From Pseudomonas sp. SCA2728.1_7 (lineage in GTDB: Bacteria; Pseudomonadota; Gammaproteobacteria; Pseudomonadales; Pseudomonadaceae), in the NCBI RefSeq assembly GCF_018138145.1, contig NZ_CP073104.1, forward strand, positions 992,001 to 1,056,000: DNA of 64,000 nt, in the 5' to 3' direction. This document shows, piece after piece, positions 53,465 through 63,343 of the stretch (the stretch's first letter is position 1; each line of letters starts with the position of its first letter). The position numbers and the translations under genes are program-made. Under the pieces are notes generated by a model that was not told the origin of the DNA, made no database searches, and saw nothing but the letters and a program-made list of their open reading frames with translations.

Positions 53465-54334
53465 ATGACCCTCACGCAACTGGAGATTTTCTCGCTGGTC
53501 GCCGAACTGCGCGGTTTCACCCTCGCGGCCCATCGGCTGGGGATTTCGCAGTCAGCGGTATCCCACGCAATGAAGTCGCTGGAGCAGGAACTGGGTGTTG
53601 AACTGCTGCGTCGACATCAGTCGCCAGTGGAACTCAGCGATATCGGCGAGCAATTGTTGCTGCGCGCCCGCGCCATGCTCGGTCTGGCCAACACTTTGCG
53701 CCAGGAGGCCGCCGATGCTCGCGGGATGAAAAGCGGCACCTTGCGCATCGGCTCGTTCGGGCCAACTTCGTCGATAAAACTGTTGCCCAATATCCTGCGA
53801 CGCTATCGAGAAGCGCATCCGGGCATCGAAGTGCACATTGATGAAGGCCCGGACCGGCAAGTGACTCAATGGCTGGAGGAGCGGCGGATCGACATCGGTT
53901 TTGTGGTGTTGCCCGAAGAGCGCTTCGACACGTTTGCCTTGCTCGAAGATCAGATGGTTGCCCTGCTCCCTGTCAGCCATCCGCTGGCAGCACGGTCGGC
54001 GTTGAGCCTCAAGGACTTGTGCGACACCCCGTTCGTGCTGACCGAGGCCGGTTCTGCGGAACTGGTGTCGCGACTGTTCATGGCCGCGCGCTTGCAACCG
54101 AACATTCGCTATCGCTGCTCGCAACTGCTCAGCACTCTCGACACGGTCAGCCGTGGCGATGCCATCACGATTGTTGCCGAAGGGTCTTTGCCGGAGGAAG
54201 CCACGCCTCGCTACGTGAAGAAGCCGTTGTTGCCCGCCGTGCTGCGTCAGATTGGACTTGCCGTCCTCGATCAGCGTCAGGCGTCACCCGCGACTCTGGC
54301 CTTTATCGAGTTGGCAACGCGAATGAAGCACTGA
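53465..54334 (+). CDS. LysR-family regulator
   Basis: A 289-residue regulator. The N-terminal winged helix is MTLTQLEIFSLVAELRGFTLAAHRLGISQSAVSHAMKSLE, shown in parts here as LGISQSAVSHAMKSLE (about 29-44). The substrate domain GTLRIGSFGPTSSIKLLPNIL follows. It likely regulates the divergent EamA exporter. The effector is unknown. Confidence 0.92.
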   Translation: MTLTQLEIFSLVAELRGFTLAAHRLGISQSAVSHAMKSLEQELGVELLRRHQSPVELSDIGEQLLLRARAMLGLANTLRQEAADARGMKSGTLRIGSFGPTSSIKLLPNILRRYREAHPGIEVHIDEGPDRQVTQWLEERRIDIGFVVLPEERFDTFALLEDQMVALLPVSHPLAARSALSLKDLCDTPFVLTEAGSAELVSRLFMAARLQPNIRYRCSQLLSTLDTVSRGDAITIVAEGSLPEEATPRYVKKPLLPAVLRQIGLAVLDQRQASPATLAFIELATRMKH

Positions 54335-54450
54335 TGAGCGGCGCAAGCGCCTTCGGCCATCTATCCTCCCCTCTGGCTGATCGGTTTTCAGCGGCGCGCC
54401 GTTTCCGGCCTGCATTCGAGAGCCCCACTCCACCGCGACAGGATGCGCTC

Positions 54451-55986
54451 ATGCCGTTGACCGTCAGACCCCGCCGCAAGCGCAGCACCCGCATCGTATT
54501 TACACTGCTCTGCGGTTTACTTCCGGTGCTGCTGGGCAGCGCGATTCTCTATATGCAGGCCGAACGCACGCTGGAACAGGGTTCACAACAGACTGCCGAA
54601 GAGGCATTGCGCCAGTTCGAATTGATGCTCGACAACACCGCCCAGGCAGCCCGTGAATTACTGCCACTGGCCGGCCAGACGTGTGAGAACGTCAAACTCG
54701 CTTTACGCGAACAAGTAACCCGCCGCCCGTTCGTGCGCTCGACCAATCTGGTGTGGGACGACAATCTCTATTGCAGCTCGTTGTTTGGCGACTATAAAGA
54801 AGCCGTCAACGCGGGCGACTACAACCAGGGCAAGTTGTGGCTGATGAATGGCAATCCGGTGACACCCAACACCGCTCTGCTGGTCTATCGGCTCAGCGAG
54901 GGTCGCGGCGGCGCCCTGACAACACTCGACGGCTATCATCTAAGCAACATGTTGCGTCTGATCGGCCGGCACATGTTGCTGGTGCTGCAAGTGGGCGACA
55001 ACTGGCTGTCGGCCGACGGCAAAGTACACACCGGCGCCCTCCCCGCGTTGCCGATAGCACAACACACACTGGATTCTTCGCGTTATGCGTTCAGCGTTTC
55101 TGCAGGGTTTCCCGAGGGCGAAATCTGGCGCTACATGGCCGATGAATACCCGCCGCTGTTCAGTCTGTTGATCTTTTTTGGCGTGGTGTCGGGTGCCATC
55201 GGCCATGCCTTGCAAAAGCGCTCTACGTCTCCGAGCCACGAGATGCTTCGGGCGCTCGAGGCAGGCGAGTTCATTCCTTACTTTCAGCCCGTGGTGCATG
55301 GCGACAGTAAGGCATGGTCGGGGGCCGAAGTGTTGATGCGCTGGGCTCATCCCAAAGAAGGTCTGGTGCGCCCGGACCTGTTTATTCCGTTCGCCGAGCA
55401 TTCGGGGTTGATCGTGCCGATGACTCGCGCACTGATGCAACAAACCGCAGCGCTGCTGGGGCCGCTGTCCTCAACGTTTACCCCGCCGTTTCATATCGGC
55501 ATCAATATCACCGCGAGCCATTGCAAGGACCTGGAACTGGTGGAGGACTGCCGAACGTTTCTCGCCGCGTTCGCGCCCGACAGCATCAGCCTGGTGTTGG
55601 AGCTGACCGAGCGCGAATTGATCGAGCCGACCGACATTACCCGGAAACTGTTCGAGCAACTGCACGCGCTGGGCGTGAAGATCGCGATTGACGACTTCGG
55701 TACCGGCCACTCTAGCCTCGGCTACTTGCGCAAATTCAATGTGGATTTCCTCAAGATCGATCAGAGTTTTGTCGCCATGATCGGCATCGATGCGCTGTCC
55801 CGACACATTCTCGATACCATTATCGAACTGTCGGCCAAGCTTGATTTGGGTATTGTTGCCGAAGGTGTCGAAACCCAGGCGCAAGCCGATTATCTGACCG
55901 CACATCATGTCAACTTTCTGCAAGGCTACCTGTTCGGCAAACCGATGCCGGCGGCGGACTTCATCAGCGCATTAACTCACCATTAA
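54451..55986 (+). CDS. CSS-motif/EAL cyclic-di-GMP phosphodiesterase
   Basis: A 511-residue inner-membrane protein. Helices at about 15-35 and 240-258 enclose a CSS-motif periplasmic sensor with Cys in QTCENVKL and NLYCSSLFG. The EAL domain (about 270-510) has GAEVLMRW (Glu-Val-Leu in place of EAL), NITASH, ELTERELI, IDDFGTGHSSL, FLKIDQSFV and VAEGVETQ, so all metal and catalytic positions appear kept. E. coli PdeC-type proteins of this plan use periplasmic disulfides to set activity. The ATG at 54451 follows AGGATG. Confidence 0.92.
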   Translation: MPLTVRPRRKRSTRIVFTLLCGLLPVLLGSAILYMQAERTLEQGSQQTAEEALRQFELMLDNTAQAARELLPLAGQTCENVKLALREQVTRRPFVRSTNLVWDDNLYCSSLFGDYKEAVNAGDYNQGKLWLMNGNPVTPNTALLVYRLSEGRGGALTTLDGYHLSNMLRLIGRHMLLVLQVGDNWLSADGKVHTGALPALPIAQHTLDSSRYAFSVSAGFPEGEIWRYMADEYPPLFSLLIFFGVVSGAIGHALQKRSTSPSHEMLRALEAGEFIPYFQPVVHGDSKAWSGAEVLMRWAHPKEGLVRPDLFIPFAEHSGLIVPMTRALMQQTAALLGPLSSTFTPPFHIGINITASHCKDLELVEDCRTFLAAFAPDSISLVLELTERELIEPTDITRKLFEQLHALGVKIAIDDFGTGHSSLGYLRKFNVDFLKIDQSFVAMIGIDALSRHILDTIIELSAKLDLGIVAEGVETQAQADYLTAHHVNFLQGYLFGKPMPAADFISALTHH

Positions 55987-56220
55987 CTAAGTCGGATTAA
56001 GACGAGCGTACCGACCAGACGCACCAAATTGATACAAAAGACCGCGGTTGTTACATGAAGACAACATCAGGATTTACTCTTGGCGCATTAACTACTACAA
56101 TTTTTTCAACCTGAGCAAGATTGGCAGGTGAGCCATTTATCACCGAGTCGCTTCAAGGCTCTTGGCTTACAGCTTTGTTTGCGGTTGGTATCAGCCAAAT
56201 ACACTATTGGAGTAAAGATA

Positions 56221-56586
56221 TTGTCCAGACTCGCTGAATTTCGTGCAGCTGAAAAGGCCCTTCAGGAACAGCTCAAGCAGCTGGAATCGCTGAAGAACGA
56301 TGCCGGGCTCAAGAAAGAAATCGAATTCGAAGAAAAGCTCCAGGGGCTGATGAAACACTACGGCAAAGGCCTGAAAGACATCATCGCCATTCTCGATCCG
56401 AACCCGGCAAAATCCGGTCTGCAGACCTCTGCAGCGCCTAAAACCCGCCGCGCTCGTGTGGTCAAGGTTTATCACAACCCGCACACCGGTGAACTGATCG
56501 AAACCAAGGGCGGCAACCACCGTGGCCTGAAAGCCTGGAAGGAACAATACGGTGCAGCCACCGTTGATTCCTGGTTGCGCGGTTAA
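56221..56586 (+). CDS. mvaU: H-NS-like silencer of the MvaT/MvaU family
   Basis: A 121-residue nucleoid protein started at a TTG after GGAGTAAAG. SRLAEFRAAEKALQEQLKQLE begins the dimerising coiled coil (1-60); the C-terminal DNA-binding part has KVYHNPHTGELIETKGGNHRGL and WKEQYGAATVDSWL. The N-terminus SRLAEFRAAEKALQEQ is the MvaU kind rather than the MvaT kind (SLINEYRATEEA). It binds AT-rich DNA and silences foreign genes, so the low-GC Sel1 array in this window is a likely target. Confidence 0.9.
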   Translation: MSRLAEFRAAEKALQEQLKQLESLKNDAGLKKEIEFEEKLQGLMKHYGKGLKDIIAILDPNPAKSGLQTSAAPKTRRARVVKVYHNPHTGELIETKGGNHRGLKAWKEQYGAATVDSWLRG

Positions 56587-56595
56587 TCCGACGCC

Positions 56596-56628
56596 AAAAA
56601 AAAGCCCTGCATGATGCAGGGCTTTTTT
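56596..56628 (+). terminator. Terminator of mvaU
   Basis: AAAAGCCCTGCAT and ATGCAGGGCTTTT form a strong stem followed by TTTATT, just after the stop. Confidence 0.93.
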
Positions 56629-56804
56629 ATTGACAATATCTAACAAATGAAATGAATTTCATCTAACAATTTTCGACTTTTCTGTAACGTTGCTGAGTCA
56701 GCCCGCTAAACATTTTGCTGCGCAATGTTGCGATCGCAGCCCTGCGTTAAACTTTATGCTTAATCCCTTCGGGTATCTAATCAAGCCATGAAGAGTACAG
56801 CGAC

Positions 56805-57323
56805 TTAAAGTTTCAAGCTGTTTCTCACCGCCACTATCTCGTCTGCGCTCGCCTTATAAACCTCTGCCTGCCCAGCGTAGGAAAGAACATAAGCCCTGTT
56901 CGCCTCGACCGCCGCCACCAAGGTTTGCGACAACACATGTCGACCGTTTTCGGTGATCGTGCAAGTGGTTTCCAGTGCTGACAAAGTACCCAGCGTGGCC
57001 GGATGCACTTTGTTGCAGACACTTTGGTAGCCGGTCTGGAAGAAATCCTTCTGTATCGACTTGCGCATTTCCAGCAGCACACCTTGCAGATTGACCTGAT
57101 GACCTTCCTCAACCTGAGTCATGGTCAATTCCATCACCATCACCTGATTGCCATCGGCGTCGTTCTTGACCGCCCGCTGACGGGAAACCTGTGGAGATGA
57201 CTCAGGCAGCGCCTCGACTTGCCAACCGACCGGCCAGGTGATGCTCGGCTCGTCCGCTGACGCGCACACCGCCACAAGCGACAATAAAGAAAAAACAAAC
57301 ATGGATTTGAACAGTCGGATCAT
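56805..57323 (-). CDS. DUF4946 periplasmic protein
   Basis: A 172-residue exported protein; the signal peptide ends CASA-DE. ITWPVGWQVEALPES, SRQRAVKNDADGNQVMVMELTM, VNLQGVLLEMRKSIQ and VCNKVHPATLG with LETTCTITENG are typical of the Pseudomonas DUF4946 family, which has no known function. A GTG at 57335 is an alternative start. Confidence 0.85.
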   Translation of the reverse strand: MIRLFKSMFVFSLLSLVAVCASADEPSITWPVGWQVEALPESSPQVSRQRAVKNDADGNQVMVMELTMTQVEEGHQVNLQGVLLEMRKSIQKDFFQTGYQSVCNKVHPATLGTLSALETTCTITENGRHVLSQTLVAAVEANRAYVLSYAGQAEVYKASADEIVAVRNSLKL

Positions 57324-57462
57324 TGCCGGACGCACTCGCAGATTGAGCAGTAAAGTCTGAGGCTCGCCCGCACGCAGGGCAAGTCTGCCCTTTCATTTGG
57401 CGATGCCGACAGGCATGCGTATCATTGCGCCCATTCACTCGCCCATAGTTATTGGAGGGCCC

Positions 57463-57984
57463 ATGAGCCTGCACGAACTCAACACTTTCCCCGGCGTTAC
57501 CGCTACGCCAGACAGCGCAACCCGAAACTTCGTTTTCAACCACACCATGTTGCGTGTCAAAGACATCAGCAAATCCCTGGACTTCTACACCCGCGTGCTG
57601 GGTTTCTCGCTGGTTGAAAAGCGTGACTTCGCCGAGGCCGAGTTCAGCCTGTACTTCCTCGCACTGGTCGACAAGGCACAGATCCCGGCCGACGCCGCTG
57701 CGCGCACCGAGTGGATGAAGTCGATTCCAGGCATCCTCGAACTGACCCATAACCATGGCACCGAGAACGACGCCGATTTCGCCTATCACAACGGCAATAC
57801 CGATCCGCGTGGTTTTGGCCATATCTGCATTTCGGTTCCGGATATCGTGGCAGCATGCGCACGCTTTGAAGAGCTGGGTTGCGACTTTCAGAAACGCCTG
57901 ACCGATGGTCGTATGAAAAGCCTGGCCTTCATCAAGGATCCGGATGGTTACTGGGTCGAGATCATTCAGCCGGCGCCGCTGTAA
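57463..57984 (+). CDS. gloA: Lactoylglutathione lyase (glyoxalase I)
   Basis: A 173-residue metalloenzyme converting the methylglyoxal-glutathione adduct to lactoylglutathione. [24 protein letters not shown] starts the glyoxalase fold (shown in pieces as HTMLRVKD with metal His, [10 protein letters not shown] with metal Glu, [11 protein letters not shown] with metal His, WVEIIQP with catalytic Glu). The ATG at 57463 follows TTGGAGGG. Length fits the long eukaryote-like GloA class found in Pseudomonas. Confidence 0.95.
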   Translation: MSLHELNTFPGVTATPDSATRNFVFNHTMLRVKDISKSLDFYTRVLGFSLVEKRDFAEAEFSLYFLALVDKAQIPADAAARTEWMKSIPGILELTHNHGTENDADFAYHNGNTDPRGFGHICISVPDIVAACARFEELGCDFQKRLTDGRMKSLAFIKDPDGYWVEIIQPAPL

Positions 57985-57995
57985 AAGCTGAAAAG

Positions 57996-58755
57996 CCCCT
58001 CACCCTAACCCTCTCCCAGAGGGAGAGGGGACTGAGTGGGGGATATTGGAGAACTACGCCGACCTGAACGATTGGCGTTGAATCCAAAATCGATCAGGTC
58101 TTACAGATCGACACCCCACTTCGGACGTCTTGATCGGCGCCTTCTCCCTCTCCTGTAGGGAGAGGGGACTGATTGGGGGATATTGGAGAACTACGCCGAC
58201 CTGAACGATTGGCGTTGAATCCAAAATCGATCAGGTCTTACAGATCGACACCCCACTTCGGACATCTCGATCGGCTCCCTCTCCCTCTCCTGGAGGGAGA
58301 GGGAGCTGATTGGGGGATATTGGAGAACTACGCCGACCTGAACGATTGGCGTTGAATCCAAAATCGATCAGGTCTTACAGATCGACACCCCACTTCGGAC
58401 ATCTTGATCGGCTCCCTCTCCCTCTCCCTCTCCCTCTCCCTCTCCTGTAGGGAGAGGGAGCTGATTGGGGGATATTGGAGAATTACGCCGACTTGAACGA
58501 TTGGCATTGAACCCATAATCGATCAGGTCTTACAGATCGACACCCCACTTCGGACATCTCGATCGGCTCCCTCTCCCTCTCCCTCTCCCTCTCCCTCTCC
58601 TGGAGGGAGAGGGAGCTGATTGGGTGGTATTGCGGAGGCTCATCGACTGAACGATTGGCATTGAATCCATAATCGACTGGATCGTTCAGGTCGACGGACA
58701 GCGCCAGACACCTCGGTCGGCTCCCTCTCCTTCGGGAGAGGGCTGGGGTGAGGGG
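57996..58755. repeat. Large repeat element, 137-bp tandem units
   Basis: CCCCTCACCCTAACCCTCTC and the inverse GAGAGGGCTGGGGTGAGGGG bound about 760 bases of tandem repeats between converging gloA and ahpF. Four copies of GAACTACGCCGACCTGAACG-type units begin at 58051, 58188, 58325 and 58480, and a degenerate fifth follows. Periods are 137, 137 and 155. The longer spacing comes from added CCCTCT hexamers (three more copies near 58415-58445 and again near 58568-58600). No coding sequence is supported. Confidence 0.9.
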
Positions 58756-58772
58756 CCGCTTTTTGCGCGCAA

Positions 58773-58806
58773 TAAAAAAAACCCGTGATCGCTCACGGGT
58801 TTTTTC
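58773..58806 (-). terminator. Terminator of ahpF
   Basis: ACCCGTGA and TCACGGGT close a four-base loop with A and T runs on both sides, 17 bases after the ahpF stop. Confidence 0.92.
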
Positions 58807-58822
58807 ATTTCTGGCGTGGCAG

Positions 58823-60385
58823 TTATGCCGGAGCCGAAGTGCGGATCAAGTGATCAAATGCACTCAAAGAAGCCTTGGCACCCTCGCCCACCGCAATCAC
58901 GATCTGCTTGTACGGCACAGTCGTCACGTCACCGGCAGCGAAGATCCCCGGGATCGATGTTTCACCACGGTTGTCGACAATGATCTCGCCACGTGGCGAC
59001 AGCTCGATAGTGCCCTTCAGCCAGTCGGTGTTCGGCAGCAAACCGATCTGCACGAAGATCCCCTCCAGCTCGACAGTGCGCAGCTCGTCACTTGTGCGAT
59101 CCTTGTAACGCAGGCCGTTGACCTTCTCGCCATTACCAGTGACTTCAGTGGTTTGCGCACTGGTGATCACGGTGACGTTCGGCAGGCTGTGCAGCTTGCG
59201 TTGCAATACGGCGTCGGCGCGCAACTGTACGTCGAACTCCAGCAGCGTTACGTGCGACACAATCCCTGCCAGGTCGATGGCTGCTTCAACGCCGGAGTTA
59301 CCGCCGCCAATCACCGCGACACGCTTGCCTTTGAACAGCGGACCGTCGCAGTGCGGGCAGTACGCCACGCCTTTGTTACGGTATTCCTGCTCGCCCGGCA
59401 CGTTCATTTCACGCCAGCGCGCACCGGTCGCCAGGATCACGCTTCTGGCTTTGAGGGTCGCGCCGCTGGCGAAGCGAACTTCGTGCAGCTCGCCGTTTTT
59501 GCCCGGGATCAGCTTATCGGCGCGTTGCAGGTTCATGATGTCGACGTCGTACTGCTTGACGTGTTCTTCCAGCGCTGTGGCCAGTTTCGGCCCTTCGGTT
59601 TCCTGTACGGAAATGAAGTTCTCGATGGCCATGGTGTCGAGCACCTGCCCGCCGAAACGCTCAGCCGCAACACCGGTGCGAATGCCTTTACGTGCAGCGT
59701 AAATCGCTGCCGAAGCACCGGCCGGGCCACCGCCGACGACGAGTACATCAAAAGTCTCTTTGGCGCTGATTTTCTCGGCCTGACGCTCGATCGCGCCAGT
59801 GTCGAGTTTGGCCAGAATCTCTTCCAGGCCCATGCGGCCCTGACCGAAGTTCTCACCGTTCAAATAGATGCTCGGCACGGCCATGATCTTGCGATCGTTG
59901 ACTTCGTCCTGGAACAACGCGCCGTCGATGGCGACGTGGCGAATGTTCGGGTTGAGCACGGCCATCAGGTTCAGCGCCTGAACCACGTCCGGGCAGTTCT
60001 GGCAGGACAGCGAGAAGTACGTCTCGAAGCTGAACTGGCCTTTGAGCGAGCGGATCTGCTCGATCACTTCAACACTGGCTTTGGATGGGTGGCCGCCGAC
60101 TTGCAGCAAGGCCAACACCAGCGAAGTGAATTCGTGGCCCATCGGGATGCCGGCGAAACGCAGACTGATGTCGGCGCCCGGGCGGTTGATCGAGAACGAT
60201 GGCTTACGAGCATCGTCACCGCTGTCGATCAAAGTAATTTGGCTCGAAAGACTGGCAACGTCTTTCAGCAGTTCGAGCATTTCACGGGATTTCGCACCGT
60301 CGTCGAGGGAGGCAACGATCTCGATCGGCTGGGTGACCCGTTCCAGGTACGATTTCAACTGGGCTTTAAGATTGGCGTCCAACAT
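58823..60385 (-). CDS. ahpF: Alkyl hydroperoxide reductase subunit F
   Basis: A 520-residue flavin disulfide reductase feeding electrons from NADH to AhpC. The N-terminal thioredoxin-like part has SCQNCPDV (near 129-132); then FAD-binding [23 protein letters not shown]-binding [17 protein letters not shown] and the redox CPHC pair in [12 protein letters not shown] (near 344-347). It lies 125 bases downstream of ahpC on the same strand, with a hairpin between. Confidence 0.97.
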   Translation of the reverse strand: MLDANLKAQLKSYLERVTQPIEIVASLDDGAKSREMLELLKDVASLSSQITLIDSGDDARKPSFSINRPGADISLRFAGIPMGHEFTSLVLALLQVGGHPSKASVEVIEQIRSLKGQFSFETYFSLSCQNCPDVVQALNLMAVLNPNIRHVAIDGALFQDEVNDRKIMAVPSIYLNGENFGQGRMGLEEILAKLDTGAIERQAEKISAKETFDVLVVGGGPAGASAAIYAARKGIRTGVAAERFGGQVLDTMAIENFISVQETEGPKLATALEEHVKQYDVDIMNLQRADKLIPGKNGELHEVRFASGATLKARSVILATGARWREMNVPGEQEYRNKGVAYCPHCDGPLFKGKRVAVIGGGNSGVEAAIDLAGIVSHVTLLEFDVQLRADAVLQRKLHSLPNVTVITSAQTTEVTGNGEKVNGLRYKDRTSDELRTVELEGIFVQIGLLPNTDWLKGTIELSPRGEIIVDNRGETSIPGIFAAGDVTTVPYKQIVIAVGEGAKASLSAFDHLIRTSAPA

Positions 60386-60411
60386 ACGGGCGATTTCCTT
60401 TATTTGAGGCG

Positions 60412-60441
60412 AAAAAAAGCCCGAGCGAATCTCGCCCGGGC
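60412..60441 (-). terminator. Hairpin between ahpC and ahpF
   Basis: On the minus strand GCCCGGGCGA and TCGCTCGGGC form a ten-pair stem with one mismatch, followed by TTTTTTT. It lies between ahpC and ahpF and would cut or reduce transcripts reaching ahpF. Confidence 0.85.
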
Positions 60442-60509
60442 ATTTTTATTGGGCGGTGCAGCGTACTTAAGAAGGTGCGGCGTACCGCCCTGCGTTGCGT
60501 GTCACAGAC

Positions 60510-61073
60510 TTAGATCTTGCCGACCAGGTCCAGGGACGGTGCCAGAGTGGCTTCGCCTTCTTTCCACTTGGCTGGGCAAACTTCGCCTGGGTGAGCAGCG
60601 ACGTACTGAGCAGCCTTGATCTTGCGCAGCAGCTCGGAAGCGTCACGGCCAACGCCGCCATCGTTCAGTTCAACGATTTTGATCTGGCCTTCAGGGTTGA
60701 TCACGAAGGTGCCACGGTCAGCCAGGCCAACTTCTTCGATCAGCACGTCGAAGTTGCGGGAGATGGCGTGGGTCGGATCGCCGATCATGGTGTATTCGAT
60801 TTTGCCGATGGCTGGCGAAGTGTTGTGCCAGGCAGCGTGGGCAAAGTGGGTGTCGGTAGAAACGCTGTAGATTTCTACGCCGAGTTTCTGGAAGGAAGCG
60901 TAGTTGTCAGCCAGGTCTTCCAGCTCGGTTGGGCAAACGAAGGTGAAGTCGGCTGGGTAGAAGAACACGACCGACCACTTGCCTTTCAGGTCAGCGTCCG
61001 AGACTTGAACGAAGTCGCCGTTTTTGAACGCGGTAGCTTTGAACGGTTTTACTTGGCTGTTGATGATAGGCAT
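60510..61073 (-). CDS. ahpC: Alkyl hydroperoxide reductase subunit C (peroxiredoxin)
   Basis: A 187-residue 2-Cys peroxiredoxin that reduces organic peroxides, hydrogen peroxide and peroxynitrite. The peroxidatic Cys47 is in [13 protein letters not shown]; the resolving Cys166 is in [13 protein letters not shown]. The start at 61073 follows ACGGAGAG. The C-terminus, lacking the E. coli YFxL helix in full, still has the decamer-type tail. OxyR control is usual; I could not place a convincing OxyR site upstream. Confidence 0.97.
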   Translation of the reverse strand: MPIINSQVKPFKATAFKNGDFVQVSDADLKGKWSVVFFYPADFTFVCPTELEDLADNYASFQKLGVEIYSVSTDTHFAHAAWHNTSPAIGKIEYTMIGDPTHAISRNFDVLIEEVGLADRGTFVINPEGQIKIVELNDGGVGRDASELLRKIKAAQYVAAHPGEVCPAKWKEGEATLAPSLDLVGKI

Positions 61074-61210
61074 TGATGACTCTCCGTCAGGGGTTATGAA
61101 GTTGATGGGTGAATCCTACCCACTCACTCGACGGATGGCTCATTGGCAAACCTGATGCTGCTGATTTGTTTTCGCTATTAGCTGACTGTATTAATAGAAG
61201 AAAACGATCT

Positions 61211-62149
61211 CTACGACGTAGCCGGTTTATCCGTAATCCGAGCCATCCCCTGGAATGGGCTGGCTTCAACATAGCGCATCGCGGACTTCATATCCTTCCA
61301 GCCGACGTAGCTCATCAACGATTTCAGATCCCAGCCACTTTGGTGCGCCCAAGTTGCGAAACCTCGACGCAAGGAATGGCTGGTGTAGTTTTCGGCGGCA
61401 ATGCCCGCGCGCTGCAACGCCTGGCGCAGCAGCGGAATGATGCTGTTGGCATGCAGCCCCTCCTCGTTCAGATTGCCCCAGCGGTCGATGCTGCGAAAAA
61501 CCGGGCCACGCACCAGCGCCGCTTCGGTGATCCAGTCGATGTAGGCCTGCACCGGGCAGAGCTTGAGCAGCGCCGGCGCTTGATAAGTCTGCCCGAGGTT
61601 TTCTCGATCACCCTTGCTGCGCGGCAAATACAAGGTGATGCCTTTGCCGGCGTGCGCCTGCACGTGCTCGATCTGCAAGCGGCACAACTCGTCGCTGCGA
61701 AAGCCGCGCCAGAAGCCCAGCAGAATGAGTGCGCGATCACGGTAAGCCTTGAGGAGCAAGGGCCGATCCTGCTGCTCTCTCGCGGTTTGTACTTCATGTT
61801 CGAGCCAATCAATCACTCGCTGCAGATCCTGCAACTGCAACGGTTCTGCCTGTTTCTCCTGTGCCGGGTGCAACGCGCGAATCCCCTTGAAGACCTTACG
61901 CACCACCGGCGCCTTGGTCGGATCGGCAAAGCCCTGACTGTTGTGCCACTGCGCCAGCGCCGATAGCCGCAGCTTCAACGTATTGATCGACAACTCTTCG
62001 GCGTGCGCCACCAGATAACGCGCAACGCTATCAGCCGTCGCCGGCAGAAACCCGCCCCACTTCACTTCGAAATGCTCAATAGCCGCGCGATAGCTACGGC
62101 GGGTGTTGTCACGGGTGGCGGCTTGCAGATAGCGATCCAGATCGCTCAT
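61211..62149 (-). CDS. Tyrosine recombinase (integrase), chromosomal type
   Basis: A 312-residue site-specific recombinase. The core-binding N-terminal domain (NTRRSYRAAIEHFEVKWG) precedes the catalytic domain with Arg in GFWRGFRSDELC, His-x-x-Arg in TSHSLRRGFATWAHQ, a following VGWKD, and the Tyr in MRYVEASPF. It lies by housekeeping genes (ahpC, gor), with no phage genes or attachment duplications, so it looks like a resident recombinase. The start at 62149 (MSDLDRYLQAATRDNT) fits better than longer readings. Its target is unknown. It is divergent from the KfrA-like gene. Confidence 0.87.
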   Translation of the reverse strand: MSDLDRYLQAATRDNTRRSYRAAIEHFEVKWGGFLPATADSVARYLVAHAEELSINTLKLRLSALAQWHNSQGFADPTKAPVVRKVFKGIRALHPAQEKQAEPLQLQDLQRVIDWLEHEVQTAREQQDRPLLLKAYRDRALILLGFWRGFRSDELCRLQIEHVQAHAGKGITLYLPRSKGDRENLGQTYQAPALLKLCPVQAYIDWITEAALVRGPVFRSIDRWGNLNEEGLHANSIIPLLRQALQRAGIAAENYTSHSLRRGFATWAHQSGWDLKSLMSYVGWKDMKSAMRYVEASPFQGMARITDKPATS

Positions 62150-62270
62150 GGGCTGTTTTCTCGCTGGCGTACTGAGACAGGGATGCAGAAACGCATTTTG
62201 CCGTCTGACACTGGGTAATACCAGTATATCCCGTGTCTTTATTATCAAAGGTTTACCTTTATTTTCTGAA

Positions 62271-62309
62271 TGGTACACTGCGTACTTTAGTGGCATGTAC
62301 CACAGTACG
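62271..62309. promoter_or_regulatory. Interleaved dyads in the kfrA-like/integrase promoter region
   Basis: TGGTAC (62271) pairs with GTACCA (62297) and CGTACT (62281) pairs with AGTACG (62304), so two inverted repeats overlap. They lie 18-56 bases before the KfrA-like start, a natural place for an operator. Confidence 0.5.
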
Positions 62310-62326
62310 TAACCGTAGGAGTTCAC

Positions 62327-63343
62327 ATGGCCCGTGGCGGCATTACCAAAGCCCTGGTGCAGATCGCGCGCACAGCAATCCTCGCCCGTGGCGAACACCC
62401 GAGCATCGATGCAGTACGCATTGAAATGGGCAACACCGGCTCGAAAACCACGATCCATCGCTATTTGAAAGAACTGGATGACGGCGCGCAGCCGGTTGAA
62501 GCCTCGGCAGAGCCCATTGATGACGAGCTGAGCGCCCTCGTCTCGCGCCTCGCCCAACGCCTCAAAGAACAGGCGCAAGAGCCTATCGAGCAGGCCCGCG
62601 AGCAGTTCGAGGAACAGCGCGAAGCACTGGAGTCGGAGCTGAAACAGACTCGCCAGGCGCTGGAAAAGCTCGAACACGATCACGACATTCAGGGCGCGGC
62701 ACTGGCGCGTGAGTCCGAAGCGCTTGGCAACACACGGTCGATGCTGCAAACCGAACAGACCCGTAATGCCGGGCTGAATCAGGCACTGGCCGACTTTGAA
62801 TTGCGCTTGCAGGACAAGGACGAGCAGATCCGCTCACTGGAAGAAAAACACCTGCACGCTCGCGATGCACTGGAGCACTATCGCAACGCCACCAAAGAGC
62901 AGCGCGAGCAGGAACAGAGCCGTCACGAAGCACAGGTGCAGCAGATTCAGGCCGAGTTGCGTCAGGCGCAGCAAAGTGCGCTGGTCCGCCAGGACGAGAT
63001 CACGCAACTGCACCGCGACAACGAACGCCTGCTCACGGAAAACCGTGGCACGCAGCGTGAACTGAGCCTGATGCAGGACCAGCTCAAGCAGAGCAATCAG
63101 CGCCAGGATCAACTGCTCGAACAAGCGACCCGCGTCGACAGCGAACGCACCCTCCTCCAGGAACGCCTGCGAGTAGCGGCGCTGGAAAGCCAGACACTCA
63201 AACAGAGCGTCGAGGAGCAGACGCTGCTCAACCAGTCACTGGAGAAGGAATTGAACAAGGCTCAGGCAAGCCTGGAAGAAAGCCAGCGTCTGGCGGCTAC
63301 CGTTGCGGCAGCGCCAGACTCGGCCAAACCGAAAGACGCTTAA
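62327..63343 (+). CDS. KfrA-like DNA-binding coiled-coil protein
   Basis: A 338-residue protein. The N-terminal helix-turn-helix ([26 protein letters not shown], with [14 protein letters not shown]) is the KfrA_N pattern; about residues 60-325 form one long alpha-helical coiled coil rich in Glu, Gln and Arg. Plasmid KfrA proteins repress their own gene and help plasmid segregation; chromosomal members pair with an integrase as here. A TAGGAG site precedes the ATG. Its stop overlaps that of gor. Confidence 0.87.
   Translation: MARGGITKALVQIARTAILARGEHPSIDAVRIEMGNTGSKTTIHRYLKELDDGAQPVEASAEPIDDELSALVSRLAQRLKEQAQEPIEQAREQFEEQREALESELKQTRQALEKLEHDHDIQGAALARESEALGNTRSMLQTEQTRNAGLNQALADFELRLQDKDEQIRSLEEKHLHARDALEHYRNATKEQREQEQSRHEAQVQQIQAELRQAQQSALVRQDEITQLHRDNERLLTENRGTQRELSLMQDQLKQSNQRQDQLLEQATRVDSERTLLQERLRVAALESQTLKQSVEEQTLLNQSLEKELNKAQASLEESQRLAATVAAAPDSAKPKDA

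Noticed and set aside
58748..60619. A 623-codon plus-strand frame opposite ahpF
   Set aside because: Antisense to a strongly conserved enzyme and beginning in the repeat element; no recognisable domain.
61074..61210. OxyR site upstream of ahpC
   Set aside because: CTAT and ATAG elements are present but the spacing does not match the ATAG-N7-CTAT pattern, so no site is claimed.
61211..62149. Integrase as the edge of a prophage or genomic island
   Set aside because: Neighbours on both sides are housekeeping genes, and no attachment repeats, tRNA or phage genes were seen.
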